Assembly: GCA_964503615.1 (NCBI GenBank)
Contig: CAZDBA010000006.1
Span: 1-55,866 of the forward strand
DNA length: 55,866 nucleotides
Source of the DNA: CAZDBA01 sp964503615
GTDB lineage: Bacteria; Planctomycetota; Planctomycetia; Pirellulales; Pirellulaceae
Direction of reading: 5' to 3'
Each line of letters begins with the position of its first letter. Positions within the stretch are counted from its first letter, which is position 1. Position numbers and translations under genes: made by a program. The notes under the pieces were generated by a model. It was given only the letters and a program-made list of their open reading frames with translations, ran no database searches and was not told the DNA's origin. Positions 17,272-26,789 of this stretch are shown here, one piece after another.

Positions 17272-20200
17272 ATGCTTAGAAAACAAAATAGAACATTCTT
17301 GTCGAATGATAAACGCTGCTACAGTTTCGTGTTGATGTCATGCAACAAGCAAAAGCGTCTGCTTACAGCGTTGATGTTTGTTTTGTGCTTGCTGGGGATG
17401 CAAGCCAATAACCAGGCTCAAGCCCAAGATCAGCCAAACATTATCTACATATTCGTCGACGATCTTAGCTCAGGGATGACCGGGTTTTCGAATCCCAATA
17501 CGGTTATTAAGACTCCTAATCTTGATGCATTGGCAGCAGCCGGTGTTCAGTTCACTCAGGCCTATGCGAATACGATTTGCTCTCCCAGTCGAGGTAGTTT
17601 GCATACCGGCTACCACAACGGCCATGCGATTAACGATCGAAATGTGATTAACTTTCGGTCGGAAGACATTATGCCCGGTGAAGTAATGAAGACAGCCGGA
17701 TACGCGACAGCGGTCTACGGCAAGTGGGGGTTTGGTAGTACCACTGGAACCCATACCGGTACCGGCCGCGTTGAAACGTTACGTTTAAATCCGCAGATCA
17801 CCAACGTGAATACGTTGCCGACGACCCATGGTTACGATCATTTTGTTGGTTACCTAAATCATGTTCAGGCTCACCGATTTTTCATCGACCCACTTTGGCA
17901 GTCCGATTTTAGTTCGTCGAATACGATGAGCTTTTTTGTGACTGGTAACAACGCGGGTGACAATGTGACCAATACGTTCGCCGGATATACGGACGACCAT
18001 CATACTTGGGAAGCAATGGACTTCATTACAAGTAGCGTCGCAGCGGACACGCCTTTCATGATTCAAATGCACTACAATTCTCCGCACCCACCATTTGATC
18101 CCGGCCAGCAGCTGACAGCTGACTTTGCCGGGAATCCTAGAGTCTGGGATCAGGATTATCAGGGTATGGGCCTAACGGTAAAACAGCGTCAACTTGGCGC
18201 CATGATCACTCGGCTCGACGAGCATGTCGGGGCTTTGGTTGACCATCTCAGCGACCCCGACGGGGACGGAAATAACTCTGACAGTATTTTGTCAAATACT
18301 GTGGTCATGTTTACATCTGATAATGGTGGCGAGCCAACCGACACGATGACCTTGGAAGAGTGGAACGAGATTGGTGGCAATTGTTTGTACGGCGTCCAAT
18401 ATCGAGGTGGCAAACGGGATTTGTTTGAAGGTGGTGTGCGTGTGCCATTTTTCGCTTACTGGCCCGGGACGATCGCTCCCAATCAGTTTTGTGCCGAGCC
18501 AATTGACCTCGCCGATTTTCTACCAACCGTTGCGGATCTAGCTGGTATCGATGCTCCAATCGGGCTGGATGGAATTTCATTCGCAAGCTTGTTAACGGGT
18601 GAAGGATTGTTTCGAGCGCGGCCATACCATGTATGGGAGCACCATGAAAGAGATGGTCCCGATCTTGATACTCGTGATGCTGAGTGGTCGGTATTGAAAG
18701 ACAATATCAAATTGATTCACTTTTCAAACGGGTCAGAGGATATGTACGACTTGAGCACGGACCCGGAAGAAACACAGCCTTTAAATCTGGCCTCTTTCGT
18801 TGATGAGCGGATCGAGCTTCAGGAAATTGCGGAGGCCGAAGGAGTGACAGTGTCTGGTGTCGGGCATAGTGCAATGCATGTTGATTGGGCAGGAAGTGAT
18901 CAAGACTCGACCACGGTTCCCGGGAATTGGTCGAACTATGATTCGTTGCATGAGCTTTGGGTCAGCGTAATTGAAAATAGTCAGTCAACCAACTCCAGTA
19001 TTGAATTTGCTGACGTTGAGTTCTTGGGTATCGAAGTCAAAGGAGGTTCAGCGCTGCAAACGATCCGAATCAATCCGTTTACCGAATTAGGTGTTGGAAA
19101 CGAATTACGGATTGGAGACAACGGACGCGCTCAAGTAGACGGGGGCGTGCTTAATTGCCGACGTTGGTTGGATGTCAAACCTGGCGGACAACTGACGGGC
19201 GTAGGTGATGTAGCAGGCCAACTTTACAATTGGGGTTCGATTTCACCTGGCTTGCCGAGTGATCTTCCTGCTGCCGATGGGAGTGGTGCAGGAAATACTG
19301 GCGGTAACGGCGGAAACGGCGGAAGTGGCGGAGGAACAATCGAATCTGGAATTACTTTTTTCGATCCTTCAGCGGGTGACGGTGACGAGCCAACGGACAA
19401 CGTTATTTTTGACAGTATTTCGGGAAATACCGTCCAAACGCTGATCGACTCGACCGCAAACCCTGGAGCGAGAGGGCAAAACTTTTCTGTTGGACAAGCG
19501 GGTTCAATGGTTGAAATCGGTGGCGTGACGTTTCAGTCAAATGGAACCCAGTCATTTGACAGTGATGATGAAATGACAATCGTCATATTCTCGGGTGATA
19601 ATTTTGATGGGGTCGATGAACAAAACGTGACAGTAAATGGCTTGGCGTCCGCACCTGGGATTACGATTTTGTATGAAGAGGTGTTCCAGCTCCCATCAAC
19701 CGTTCCTAACAACAATTTTCTGGTCTTTGGATTTGCGAACCCCGTCAGTGTCAACGGTGGTGAAACACTTGGAATGATGGTGTTTACCAATACGGAATTC
19801 CGACAGTTAGAAGGCACCAACAACGGCGGTGGACGTTTACTTTATCGTGCCGAAAGTGACGTTAGTGAAGCTAGTTCGAGAGATATGCGGTTCTCTATCC
19901 TCGGCCCAGCGTCGATGGACACTGACGATCCAGTCGATCCGAACGAACCCATTAACTTCAGTGAAACCGGCCGGTTGATTCTAGAAGGAGATTTATTCCA
20001 TCAACCAGAAGGCGAGATTCAATTGCAGGTTGCCGGTACTGACAATTCCAACGCGGGAGATTACCAATTCGACCAGTTAGTAATCGACGGCACGATGAAC
20101 AACGGCGGAGCACTTACAGTCGAGTTGCTACCCGAATACACCCCTCAAGACGGCGACTCGATTTCGTTGGTTCAAGCAACCGAAGTGATTGGTGAATTCG

Positions 20201-20460
20201 CCAGTGTCGACGTTCAGGGTGTTCCAGTCGGCTTTGAAGCTGATGTGCAAGTCACCAATGACGAAGTTGTGTTGACTTTGAACGCAGCGGTTCTATTAGG
20301 TGACACCAACCGTGATGGATTGGTGAGCTTTTTAGACATCAGCCCCTTCATTTCGCTGTTAACATCGAATGGTTTTCTAGATCAGGCGGACATTAATCGA
20401 GATGGTGTGGTTAACTTTTTTGACGTCGCCCCGTTTATCGGCATCTTGAGTGGCAATTGA
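17272..20460 (+). CDS. Large secreted sulfatase with beta-strand linker and dockerin-like C-terminus
   Basis: 1062 residues from the ATG at 17272. A GTG at 17245 and an ATG at 17335 are alternatives; the last gives the most classical signal peptide (KRLLTALMFVLCLLG ... AQA). The N-terminal 500 residues are a type I sulfatase: FVDDL metal site, CSPSR with Cys103 to be converted to formylglycine, GKWG, and the FTSDNGGE metal site. It hydrolyses sulfate esters, probably of algal polysaccharides, outside the cytoplasm. About residues 550-1000 are beta-rich segments split by a Gly-rich linker (GNTGGNGGNGGSGGG). The last 55 residues hold two EF-hand-like loops (GDTNRDGLVSF, ADINRDGVVNF) as in dockerin type I. 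The family is much expanded in marine planctomycetes. Confidence 0.9.
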   Translation: MLRKQNRTFLSNDKRCYSFVLMSCNKQKRLLTALMFVLCLLGMQANNQAQAQDQPNIIYIFVDDLSSGMTGFSNPNTVIKTPNLDALAAAGVQFTQAYANTICSPSRGSLHTGYHNGHAINDRNVINFRSEDIMPGEVMKTAGYATAVYGKWGFGSTTGTHTGTGRVETLRLNPQITNVNTLPTTHGYDHFVGYLNHVQAHRFFIDPLWQSDFSSSNTMSFFVTGNNAGDNVTNTFAGYTDDHHTWEAMDFITSSVAADTPFMIQMHYNSPHPPFDPGQQLTADFAGNPRVWDQDYQGMGLTVKQRQLGAMITRLDEHVGALVDHLSDPDGDGNNSDSILSNTVVMFTSDNGGEPTDTMTLEEWNEIGGNCLYGVQYRGGKRDLFEGGVRVPFFAYWPGTIAPNQFCAEPIDLADFLPTVADLAGIDAPIGLDGISFASLLTGEGLFRARPYHVWEHHERDGPDLDTRDAEWSVLKDNIKLIHFSNGSEDMYDLSTDPEETQPLNLASFVDERIELQEIAEAEGVTVSGVGHSAMHVDWAGSDQDSTTVPGNWSNYDSLHELWVSVIENSQSTNSSIEFADVEFLGIEVKGGSALQTIRINPFTELGVGNELRIGDNGRAQVDGGVLNCRRWLDVKPGGQLTGVGDVAGQLYNWGSISPGLPSDLPAADGSGAGNTGGNGGNGGSGGGTIESGITFFDPSAGDGDEPTDNVIFDSISGNTVQTLIDSTANPGARGQNFSVGQAGSMVEIGGVTFQSNGTQSFDSDDEMTIVIFSGDNFDGVDEQNVTVNGLASAPGITILYEEVFQLPSTVPNNNFLVFGFANPVSVNGGETLGMMVFTNTEFRQLEGTNNGGGRLLYRAESDVSEASSRDMRFSILGPASMDTDDPVDPNEPINFSETGRLILEGDLFHQPEGEIQLQVAGTDNSNAGDYQFDQLVIDGTMNNGGALTVELLPEYTPQDGDSISLVQATEVIGEFASVDVQGVPVGFEADVQVTNDEVVLTLNAAVLLGDTNRDGLVSFLDISPFISLLTSNGFLDQADINRDGVVNFFDVAPFIGILSGN

Positions 20461-20508
20461 CCGCGAGAGGAACGGATAGAATATCTTGAAAGGCATTGAA
20501 AGATAATT

Positions 20509-21453
20509 GTGAGAGTTGTTTACGCGTTAATGTTCCTCTTGTTGATTGGTTGCCATTCAGGCCAGAACGGTACGACCTCCGAAATTTCGGAAAAAGCGTC
20601 GACAGCGGTCAAGACTGACAACCGACCAAAATTACACGAAGCCAAAAAGGGGTTTGTTACCAAGCTCATTAAGGCTGGTGAATACTATGGCCCCGCAGAC
20701 CCGCCTCCCGGAGATGTGTTTAAGCTGGTGAAGTATGAATCAAGTGTCGGACCCTTGGCTGCCTACGTGACTCACGATCCTGGTGATGGCCAAAAACATC
20801 CAGCGATTATCTGGATAACAGGTGGTGATAACAATTCAATTGGTGATGTCTGGTCTCCTAATCCCAGAACGAACGATCAGTCTGCTAGTGCTTTTCGCAA
20901 AGCAGGAATTGTTATGATGTTTCCTTCCCAGCGAGGAGGAAATGATAACCCGGGTGCCAGAGAGGGTTTTTTGGGCGAAGTTGATGATATTTTGGACGCA
21001 ACGGATTACCTTGCGTCTCTTCCTTATGTCGACTCCGAACGAATCTACCTTGGCGGTCATAGTACTGGCGGAACTTTGGCGATGTTGGTTGGTGCAACAT
21101 CAGATCGTTATTCCGGAGTATTCTCGCTTGGCCCTGTCGCTTCCGTAGCACAGTACGGAGGGTCGTACGTCTACTGCGCCCCGAACGACAGAAAGGAGAT
21201 GATCCTCAGGTCGCCAAACAAATGGCTACATTGCGTCAAATCTCCAATGTATGTGATAGAAGGTGCAGACGGAAACTGGAATGGGTCCATAGATACAATG
21301 GCACTCGAGAACAGGAATCCACAGATCAAGTTTTTCCGGGTCCCCGGGTACGACCACTTCAACGTGATCGCTCCCGTCGTTGAAACGCTTGCAAAACAAA
21401 TTGTCGAAGGCGAGATCTCGTTGAACCAGGAGACGTTCAACAGTTTGAAATAG
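20509..21453 (+). CDS. Lipoprotein alpha/beta hydrolase (S9-like)
   Basis: 314 residues starting at GTG, which is needed to include the lipoprotein signal (FLLLIGC, lipidated Cys15). It is therefore an exported, membrane-anchored enzyme. The core is an alpha/beta hydrolase of the dienelactone hydrolase / prolyl oligopeptidase type: nucleophile Ser185 in GGHSTGG, a likely acid Asp in the ADGNWNGSID segment, and His283 in GYDHFN. It follows the sulfatase by 48 nt on the same strand and may be co-expressed. Esterase or peptidase activity is plausible; the substrate is unknown. Confidence 0.8.
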   Translation: MRVVYALMFLLLIGCHSGQNGTTSEISEKASTAVKTDNRPKLHEAKKGFVTKLIKAGEYYGPADPPPGDVFKLVKYESSVGPLAAYVTHDPGDGQKHPAIIWITGGDNNSIGDVWSPNPRTNDQSASAFRKAGIVMMFPSQRGGNDNPGAREGFLGEVDDILDATDYLASLPYVDSERIYLGGHSTGGTLAMLVGATSDRYSGVFSLGPVASVAQYGGSYVYCAPNDRKEMILRSPNKWLHCVKSPMYVIEGADGNWNGSIDTMALENRNPQIKFFRVPGYDHFNVIAPVVETLAKQIVEGEISLNQETFNSLK

Positions 21454-21474
21454 TCAAAAGGAAAAGGGCTTAGG

Positions 21475-23271
21475 TTATTCCTTATCGGTTCTTAGCACTG
21501 ACACGAACGCTTTTTGAGGGATGTTGACGCTGCCGAATTGCTTCATCTTTGCCTTTCCTTTCTTTTGTTTCTCCAGCAATTTCTTCTTCCGTGTTACATC
21601 ACCGCCATACAGTTTTTCGGTAACGTCTTTGCGGAAAGGAGCGATCGTTGTTCGTGCAATCACGGTGCCACCGATCACACCCTGGATCGGAATCTTGAAC
21701 TGATGTCGAGGAATCTCTTTGGCCAGTCGCTCGCAATAATGCAGCGCTCGGGTACGAGCCTTGTCTCGATGTACCAGGTAGGAAAGTGTATCGACCGACT
21801 CTTTGTTTACCAAAATGTCGACTTTAACCACATCCGTTTTTCGGTATTCGATTGGATCGTAGTCGAACGAGCCGTAACCACGCGTGATCATTTTCAACTT
21901 TCCATAAAAGTCAAACAGGACTTCGCCTAGAGGCATCTCGCTGGTGACTTCGATACGGCCCGCCGACAAGTAGTTCATGGTTTGACTGTCGGACCGATGC
22001 TCACGGCAAAGCTCCATGACCGCACCGACGTAGGCCTCAGGCGTCAAAATCGAAGCGCGAATATACGGCTCGGTCGCCGATTCGATCTTCATCGGGTCGG
22101 GCCAGTAACTGGGGTTGTCGACCTCTATTGTCGATCCATCCCGCAACGTCAGATTGTATTGAACCGAAGGAGCTGAGATGACCAGCCCGATATCGAACTC
22201 GCGTTGAATTCGCTCCTGAATTACATCCAAGTGCAACAGCCCGAGAAAACCGCAGCGGAATCCAAACCCGAGCGCGGCTGAACTGTCTTTTTCGTAAGTC
22301 AAAGCGGCATCATTGATCGCCAATTTGTCCAGCGCTTTGGTTAGGTCGACATATTGATCGGTGCTCATCGGATAGATTGAAGAGAACACAACTTGTTTCG
22401 CTTCTTGATAGCCCGGAATCGGCTCAGCTGCCGGGCGATCGAGCAACGTGATCGTATCGCCGATCTCAATGTCTTGAACCGATTTAACTCCCGCCACGAT
22501 GTAACCAACTTCACCCGCGGTCAGTTGCTCGCGAGGGGCCAGTTTCATCTGGTTGTAACCTAACTCATCGACTTTAAAATCGCGATCCGCATGCATGAAG
22601 TGAATCGTGTCACGTGGTCGCAGCGTACCTTCCATTACGCGGCACTGAAGGATCACACCACGGTACTTGTCAAAATGTGCATCGAACACCAACGCTTTAA
22701 GCGGCGCACTCGGATCACCTGCAGGACAGGGAAGGTGCTTAACAATTCCCTCTAACACGTCCTCGATCCCTTCGCCTGTTTTGGCAGAACAAGGTAACGC
22801 GGCAAACGGATCCAGTCCCAATTCGGCATCGATCGCCTCTCGGGCTCGATCTTCGTCGGCGGCAGGCAAGTCGATTTTGTTGATTACAGGCAACAGCTCC
22901 AGATCATGTTCCATAGCCAGATAAAGGTTGGCGACCGTTTGCGCCTCTACGCCTTGCGAAGCATCCACGATGATCAACGCGCCATCACATGCCATCAGAG
23001 AGCGGCGGACTTCGTGCGAGAAATCGACGTGACCGGGCGTGTCGATCAAATTTAACTGATAGGTTTCGCCATCCGATGCACGGTACTCCATCGTGATCGT
23101 ATTACTCTTGATTGTGATACCGCGTTCCCGTTCGATGTCCATCGAGTCGAGCATTTGATCGTGAAGCTCACGATTCGTGACCGCTCCGCAAGTTTGAATC
23201 AAACGATCGGCCAGCGTCGATTTGCCGTGATCAATATGAGCAATAATGCAAAAATTACGTACGTTCTTCAT
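21475..23271 (-). CDS. lepA: Elongation factor 4 (LepA)
   Basis: Ribosome-associated GTPase. The 598 residues match the family (about 600). GTP-binding motifs G1 (AHIDHGKST), G3 (DTPGH) and G4 (NKID) are present, as is the EF4-specific C-terminal domain (KKLLEKQKKGKAKMK). The ATG at 23271 gives the conserved start MKNVRNFCIIAHIDHG; a TTG one codon upstream is less likely. It converges with the hydrolase gene (21 nt apart) and diverges from the aminopeptidase gene. No sign of operon partners. Confidence 0.98.
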   Translation of the reverse strand: MKNVRNFCIIAHIDHGKSTLADRLIQTCGAVTNRELHDQMLDSMDIERERGITIKSNTITMEYRASDGETYQLNLIDTPGHVDFSHEVRRSLMACDGALIIVDASQGVEAQTVANLYLAMEHDLELLPVINKIDLPAADEDRAREAIDAELGLDPFAALPCSAKTGEGIEDVLEGIVKHLPCPAGDPSAPLKALVFDAHFDKYRGVILQCRVMEGTLRPRDTIHFMHADRDFKVDELGYNQMKLAPREQLTAGEVGYIVAGVKSVQDIEIGDTITLLDRPAAEPIPGYQEAKQVVFSSIYPMSTDQYVDLTKALDKLAINDAALTYEKDSSAALGFGFRCGFLGLLHLDVIQERIQREFDIGLVISAPSVQYNLTLRDGSTIEVDNPSYWPDPMKIESATEPYIRASILTPEAYVGAVMELCREHRSDSQTMNYLSAGRIEVTSEMPLGEVLFDFYGKLKMITRGYGSFDYDPIEYRKTDVVKVDILVNKESVDTLSYLVHRDKARTRALHYCERLAKEIPRHQFKIPIQGVIGGTVIARTTIAPFRKDVTEKLYGGDVTRKKKLLEKQKKGKAKMKQFGSVNIPQKAFVSVLRTDKE

Positions 23272-23429
23272 CAAGAGTTTTCGTTGGAGCAGTTCGTATA
23301 ACGTCCGGGGTTCTAATTCACGTCCGAGATTCTAATTCCCGTGCCAAAAATCGTCTACTCGAAACGGCAACCGGGTTTGCTAAACTGGTAGCCAGAGTTT
23401 CGTTCGATTACCAAATTGCAGAAGATTGC

Positions 23430-25367
23430 ATGAGAATTCAAAACAACGCTTTTTCTTTGTGTACTACCATTAAACCGATGAATCAGGCTCGCCTGAACCT
23501 TTTGTGCTTGCGATGTTCTTGCTTGAGCACGGTCGTTTTCGGTTGTCTGTTGATATTCGGACTGTTGGCGTTGGGTGAGAAAGTTGGGGCACAGGAGTTG
23601 CCTCATTCCTACGCTCGGCCGGATCAGGTTGCCATCGAGCATTTGCATCTGGATCTTAAAGTCGACTTTGAGCAGAAACAACTGATAGGCTCGGCAACGC
23701 TAACGTTGGATCAGTCGGCAGTAGCGTTGCGGTTGGATGCTCACGATTTAACAATCCAATCGATCATGGATTTGAAATCCAACCCACTTAAGTATCAATT
23801 GGCCGAACCGGGTGGCAAAGGCGGGCAAGCGTTGGTGGTACAGCTGCCTGAGTCGTTCGATGCGGCAAACGATAAAGTCGTGATTGCCTATTCGACCTCT
23901 CCATCGGCGGCAGCAGTTCAATGGTTAAAGCCCAGCCAAACGACCGACAAACAACACCCGTTCCTGTTCACGCAATCGCAAGCGATCCTCGCGCGGACTT
24001 GGGTGCCTTGTCAGGACACGCCCGCAGTTCGGATGACTTATTCGGCAAAGATCACAGTCCCCTCTGATTTGATGGCGGTTATGAGCGCTTCCAATCCGCA
24101 ATCAAAGAATGACAAGGGCGTTTACGAATTTACGATGCAGCAGCCAGTCCCGTCTTATCTGTTGGCTTTAGCCGTGGGAGATTTACGGTTCGCACCACTG
24201 GGACCGCGCAGTGGAGTTTACGCCGAACCCTCTGTGATGAAAAAAGCGGTTTGGGAACTCCACGATACGGAACGGATGATTTCGGTTGCTGAGAAATTGT
24301 ATGGAGCATATCGCTGGGATCGGTACGACGTTATTTTTCTTCCGTCCAGTTTTCCGTTTGGAGGCATGGAGAATCCGCGTTTGACTTTTGCGACGCCTAC
24401 GATTTTGGCCGGTGACCGATCGTTGGTTGCTTTGATTGCTCATGAGCTCGCCCATTCCTGGTCCGGGAACCTGGTGACCAATTCAACCTGGAACGATTTT
24501 TGGTTGAACGAGGGATTCACTGTCTACTTTGAGCAGCGAATTATGGAAGGGATGTACGGCCGCGAGTATTCCGAGATGCTGGCCAAGCTGACTTTGGACG
24601 GATTGTTGGAAGAGATCAAAGAGCTCAAAGCCCGAGACACCTGGTTGAAACTTGATCTCGCTGGACGCGACCCGGATGATGGCATGACTGCGATTGCTTA
24701 TGACAAAGGTTACTTTTTCCTGCGTATGCTTGAGGAGAAAGTCGGGCGGGAAAAATGGGACGGCTTTCTGAAAACTTACTTTGACAAATTCGCTTTTCAA
24801 AGCATGACCACTGAGGGGTTTATCGAGTACCTCAAGGCAAATATCGAAATCCAAGGTGAACCAATCGACTTTGAAGAGTGGGTGTACTCGGCCGGTTTGC
24901 CAGAAAACTGCCCAAAGGTCGAAACGGATGAATTGGAGAAAGTCGAAACAGCAGCGTCGCAATTTCTCGCGGGTGCGGAACCAGCCAAAATCAAAACCGA
25001 TTTCAAGACGGCTGATTGGACGACACACCACTGGAACCATTTTCTACGCAGTTTTTCTGGCGGGTTGACGACCGAACAGATGACGCGATTGGATAATGAG
25101 TTTCAGTTTACGCAATCAGGCAACTCTGAAATCACACACGATTGGTTACTGTTAGTTGTAGCCGCGAGCTATGAGCCAGGTTTGGATCGGCTAAAGGAGT
25201 TTTTGACTGAACAGGGACGCCGCAAATTTCTTCGTCCGCTGTACCAAAAACTTTCGGAAACCGATGAGGGATTAAAACTCGCAAAAGAGATCTATGAAAC
25301 AGCGCGGGCCGGGTACCATTCCGTATCCCGCCAAACGATCGACGAGATCGTCGGTTACAAAGATTGA
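23430..25367 (+). CDS. Secreted M1-family aminopeptidase
   Basis: 645 residues. An N-terminal hydrophobic signal (about residues 27-55, ending VGAQ) indicates export; an ATG at 23478 would give a shorter signal region and is possible. Zinc metallopeptidase family M1: substrate-binding GGMEN at 311-315 and the zinc site HELAH (338-342) with Glu361 18 residues later (HExxH-x18-E). The domain order, with an N-terminal beta domain, thermolysin-like centre and short helical C-terminus, resembles leukotriene A4 hydrolase-type aminopeptidases. It should remove N-terminal residues from peptides outside the cytoplasm. Transcribed away from lepA. Confidence 0.92.
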   Translation: MRIQNNAFSLCTTIKPMNQARLNLLCLRCSCLSTVVFGCLLIFGLLALGEKVGAQELPHSYARPDQVAIEHLHLDLKVDFEQKQLIGSATLTLDQSAVALRLDAHDLTIQSIMDLKSNPLKYQLAEPGGKGGQALVVQLPESFDAANDKVVIAYSTSPSAAAVQWLKPSQTTDKQHPFLFTQSQAILARTWVPCQDTPAVRMTYSAKITVPSDLMAVMSASNPQSKNDKGVYEFTMQQPVPSYLLALAVGDLRFAPLGPRSGVYAEPSVMKKAVWELHDTERMISVAEKLYGAYRWDRYDVIFLPSSFPFGGMENPRLTFATPTILAGDRSLVALIAHELAHSWSGNLVTNSTWNDFWLNEGFTVYFEQRIMEGMYGREYSEMLAKLTLDGLLEEIKELKARDTWLKLDLAGRDPDDGMTAIAYDKGYFFLRMLEEKVGREKWDGFLKTYFDKFAFQSMTTEGFIEYLKANIEIQGEPIDFEEWVYSAGLPENCPKVETDELEKVETAASQFLAGAEPAKIKTDFKTADWTTHHWNHFLRSFSGGLTTEQMTRLDNEFQFTQSGNSEITHDWLLLVVAASYEPGLDRLKEFLTEQGRRKFLRPLYQKLSETDEGLKLAKEIYETARAGYHSVSRQTIDEIVGYKD

Positions 25368-25444
25368 ACGCTCAATCGAGGTTAGACGACTATGAAAGTG
25401 TTCCGGGCTCTTCAAGCCGTAGCATGCGGCGAATTTCGTCTGTT

Positions 25445-25627
25445 CTAAATCCCAATGCCATCGCCGTTCACGTCTCCTGCTTCACTGACCGAAAATCCAC
25501 TCCTGTCATCGTCGTCAATTCCGTTTATCTGAAACCCGTTGGTCCCATCGAGACTGCTCAAATTAAACGAAGCAGGAAACTGGTAATCCTTTCGGCAATC
25601 AATGCAATCTGAAGATCTGAGCAACAC
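25445..25627 (-). pseudogene. Remnant of an FG-GAP/integrin-alpha-like repeat protein
   Basis: A 60-codon minus-strand frame contains FNLSSLDGTNGFQINGID followed by SGFSVSEAGDVNGDG. This is the consensus of one FG-GAP repeat as it occurs in long planctomycete and cyanobacterial repeat proteins, including the Ca-binding DVNGDG loop. The frame stops right after GDGIGI, where a full repeat would continue (DDLIIGA). There is no signal peptide, second repeat or RBS. The rest of the 455-bp intergenic region (25368-25822) has no recognised gene. I read it as a decayed fragment rather than a working gene. Confidence 0.55.
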
Positions 25628-25822
25628 CTAATAGAAACTTCCCTTTGACCTCTATCAACATAAATCCATCGAAAAACCCCGAATTCTCTCGGTACAACCG
25701 GGGTTACAAATTTGCTTCCCCTAAGGTCAAAGCTCAGAAACTATCTAACGTCGATTGGGCTGGCTACCGTTTTACTTTTCGTGTAACTAACAAACGATCT
25801 GATCCTGTTTGGACGTTTTCCA

Positions 25823-26650
25823 ATGAGTGCCTTAGCTCGACTTTTTCTGGTTCTTGCGATTTCGTTGCTCTCTGGTTGCGCGAATTGGGCGCCGTTTTCG
25901 CCCTTGGGTGGGCTGGAAAATCGACTCGTCTTTCAACCTTCTCCCTTTCCTGCTGATTTTCCCCACGAAGATGTACCGTTCGAGGAGGTAAGATTTGCCT
26001 CCGCCGACGGAACAAAGCTCCATGGCTGGTTTGCTGATCATCCCGACCCGGTGGGAATCGCGTTGGTTTGCCATGGCAATGCAGGTAACATCGCAAGTCG
26101 TGGTGACAGTTTGATGATTCTGAACAAGCGTCATCGGCTGGCCGTGATGATTTTCGATTATCGTGGTTACGGCTTGAGCGAAGGCGCGCCAAGTGAAGCA
26201 GGAATTTACGCCGACGCACGTGCTGCACGATCCTGGCTTGCCAATCGTAAAAACGTACCGGAAAACGAAGTCATCCTGATGGGACGATCTCTCGGCGGCG
26301 CCGTTGCTGTCGAACTCGCGGCAAGTGATGGAGCCAAAGGGTTGGTGTTGGCAAGTACGTTTGCTTCAATGCCAGCCGTTGCCAAAAACCTCATGCCGGT
26401 TGTACCTGCCAATTTGTTAATGCGGCAGCGATTCAACTCGTTGAGAAAGATCGTAAATTACGACGGGCCGTTACTTCAATCACATGGAGATGCGGACCAG
26501 TTGATTCCGATCGCTCAAGGAAGAGAATTGTTTGACGCGGCTTCAGGTTCTAAGAAATTTATTGAAATCAAAGACGCAGGCCACAACGATCCCCAATCCG
26601 AAGAATATCGCGTGGAGCTGGATCGCTTCTTGATGGAAATCCAGAAATGA
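25823..26650 (+). CDS. Lipoprotein alpha/beta hydrolase (BEM46-like)
   Basis: 275 residues. The lipobox LLSGC near residue 18 predicts an exported lipoprotein. Alpha/beta hydrolase fold: oxyanion-side HGNAGN, nucleophile Ser156 in GRSLGG, acid Asp in the HGDADQLIP segment, and His254 in DAGHND. The BEM46/DUF-type family includes serine esterases and peptidases. It is unrelated in detail to the other lipoprotein hydrolase at 20509. The downstream 140 bp holds dispersed repeats. Confidence 0.82.
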   Translation: MSALARLFLVLAISLLSGCANWAPFSPLGGLENRLVFQPSPFPADFPHEDVPFEEVRFASADGTKLHGWFADHPDPVGIALVCHGNAGNIASRGDSLMILNKRHRLAVMIFDYRGYGLSEGAPSEAGIYADARAARSWLANRKNVPENEVILMGRSLGGAVAVELAASDGAKGLVLASTFASMPAVAKNLMPVVPANLLMRQRFNSLRKIVNYDGPLLQSHGDADQLIPIAQGRELFDAASGSKKFIEIKDAGHNDPQSEEYRVELDRFLMEIQK

Positions 26651-26710
26651 TAGTTGCTGAGCGAAAGATGCGTTACGCGCGCTTATATCGCAGAGACTAG
26701 CTTGCCTTCG

Positions 26711-26765
26711 TCTTCGCTAACGCGTCGGGTTACCATTTAAACCCTCGGAGCGAAAGGCGACTGTG
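26711..26765. repeat. Dispersed repeat: half palindrome plus outer-arm motif
   Basis: CTTCGCTAACGCGTCGGG is a half copy of the palindrome at 5312-5370. It is followed after a short AT-rich spacer by CGGAGCGAAAGGCGACTGTG (26746-26765). A close form of the latter occurs at 49609-49628, and its reverse complement at 49431-49450. Confidence 0.65.
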
Positions 26766-26789
26766 GGGACAATGCCACATTAACGGTCA

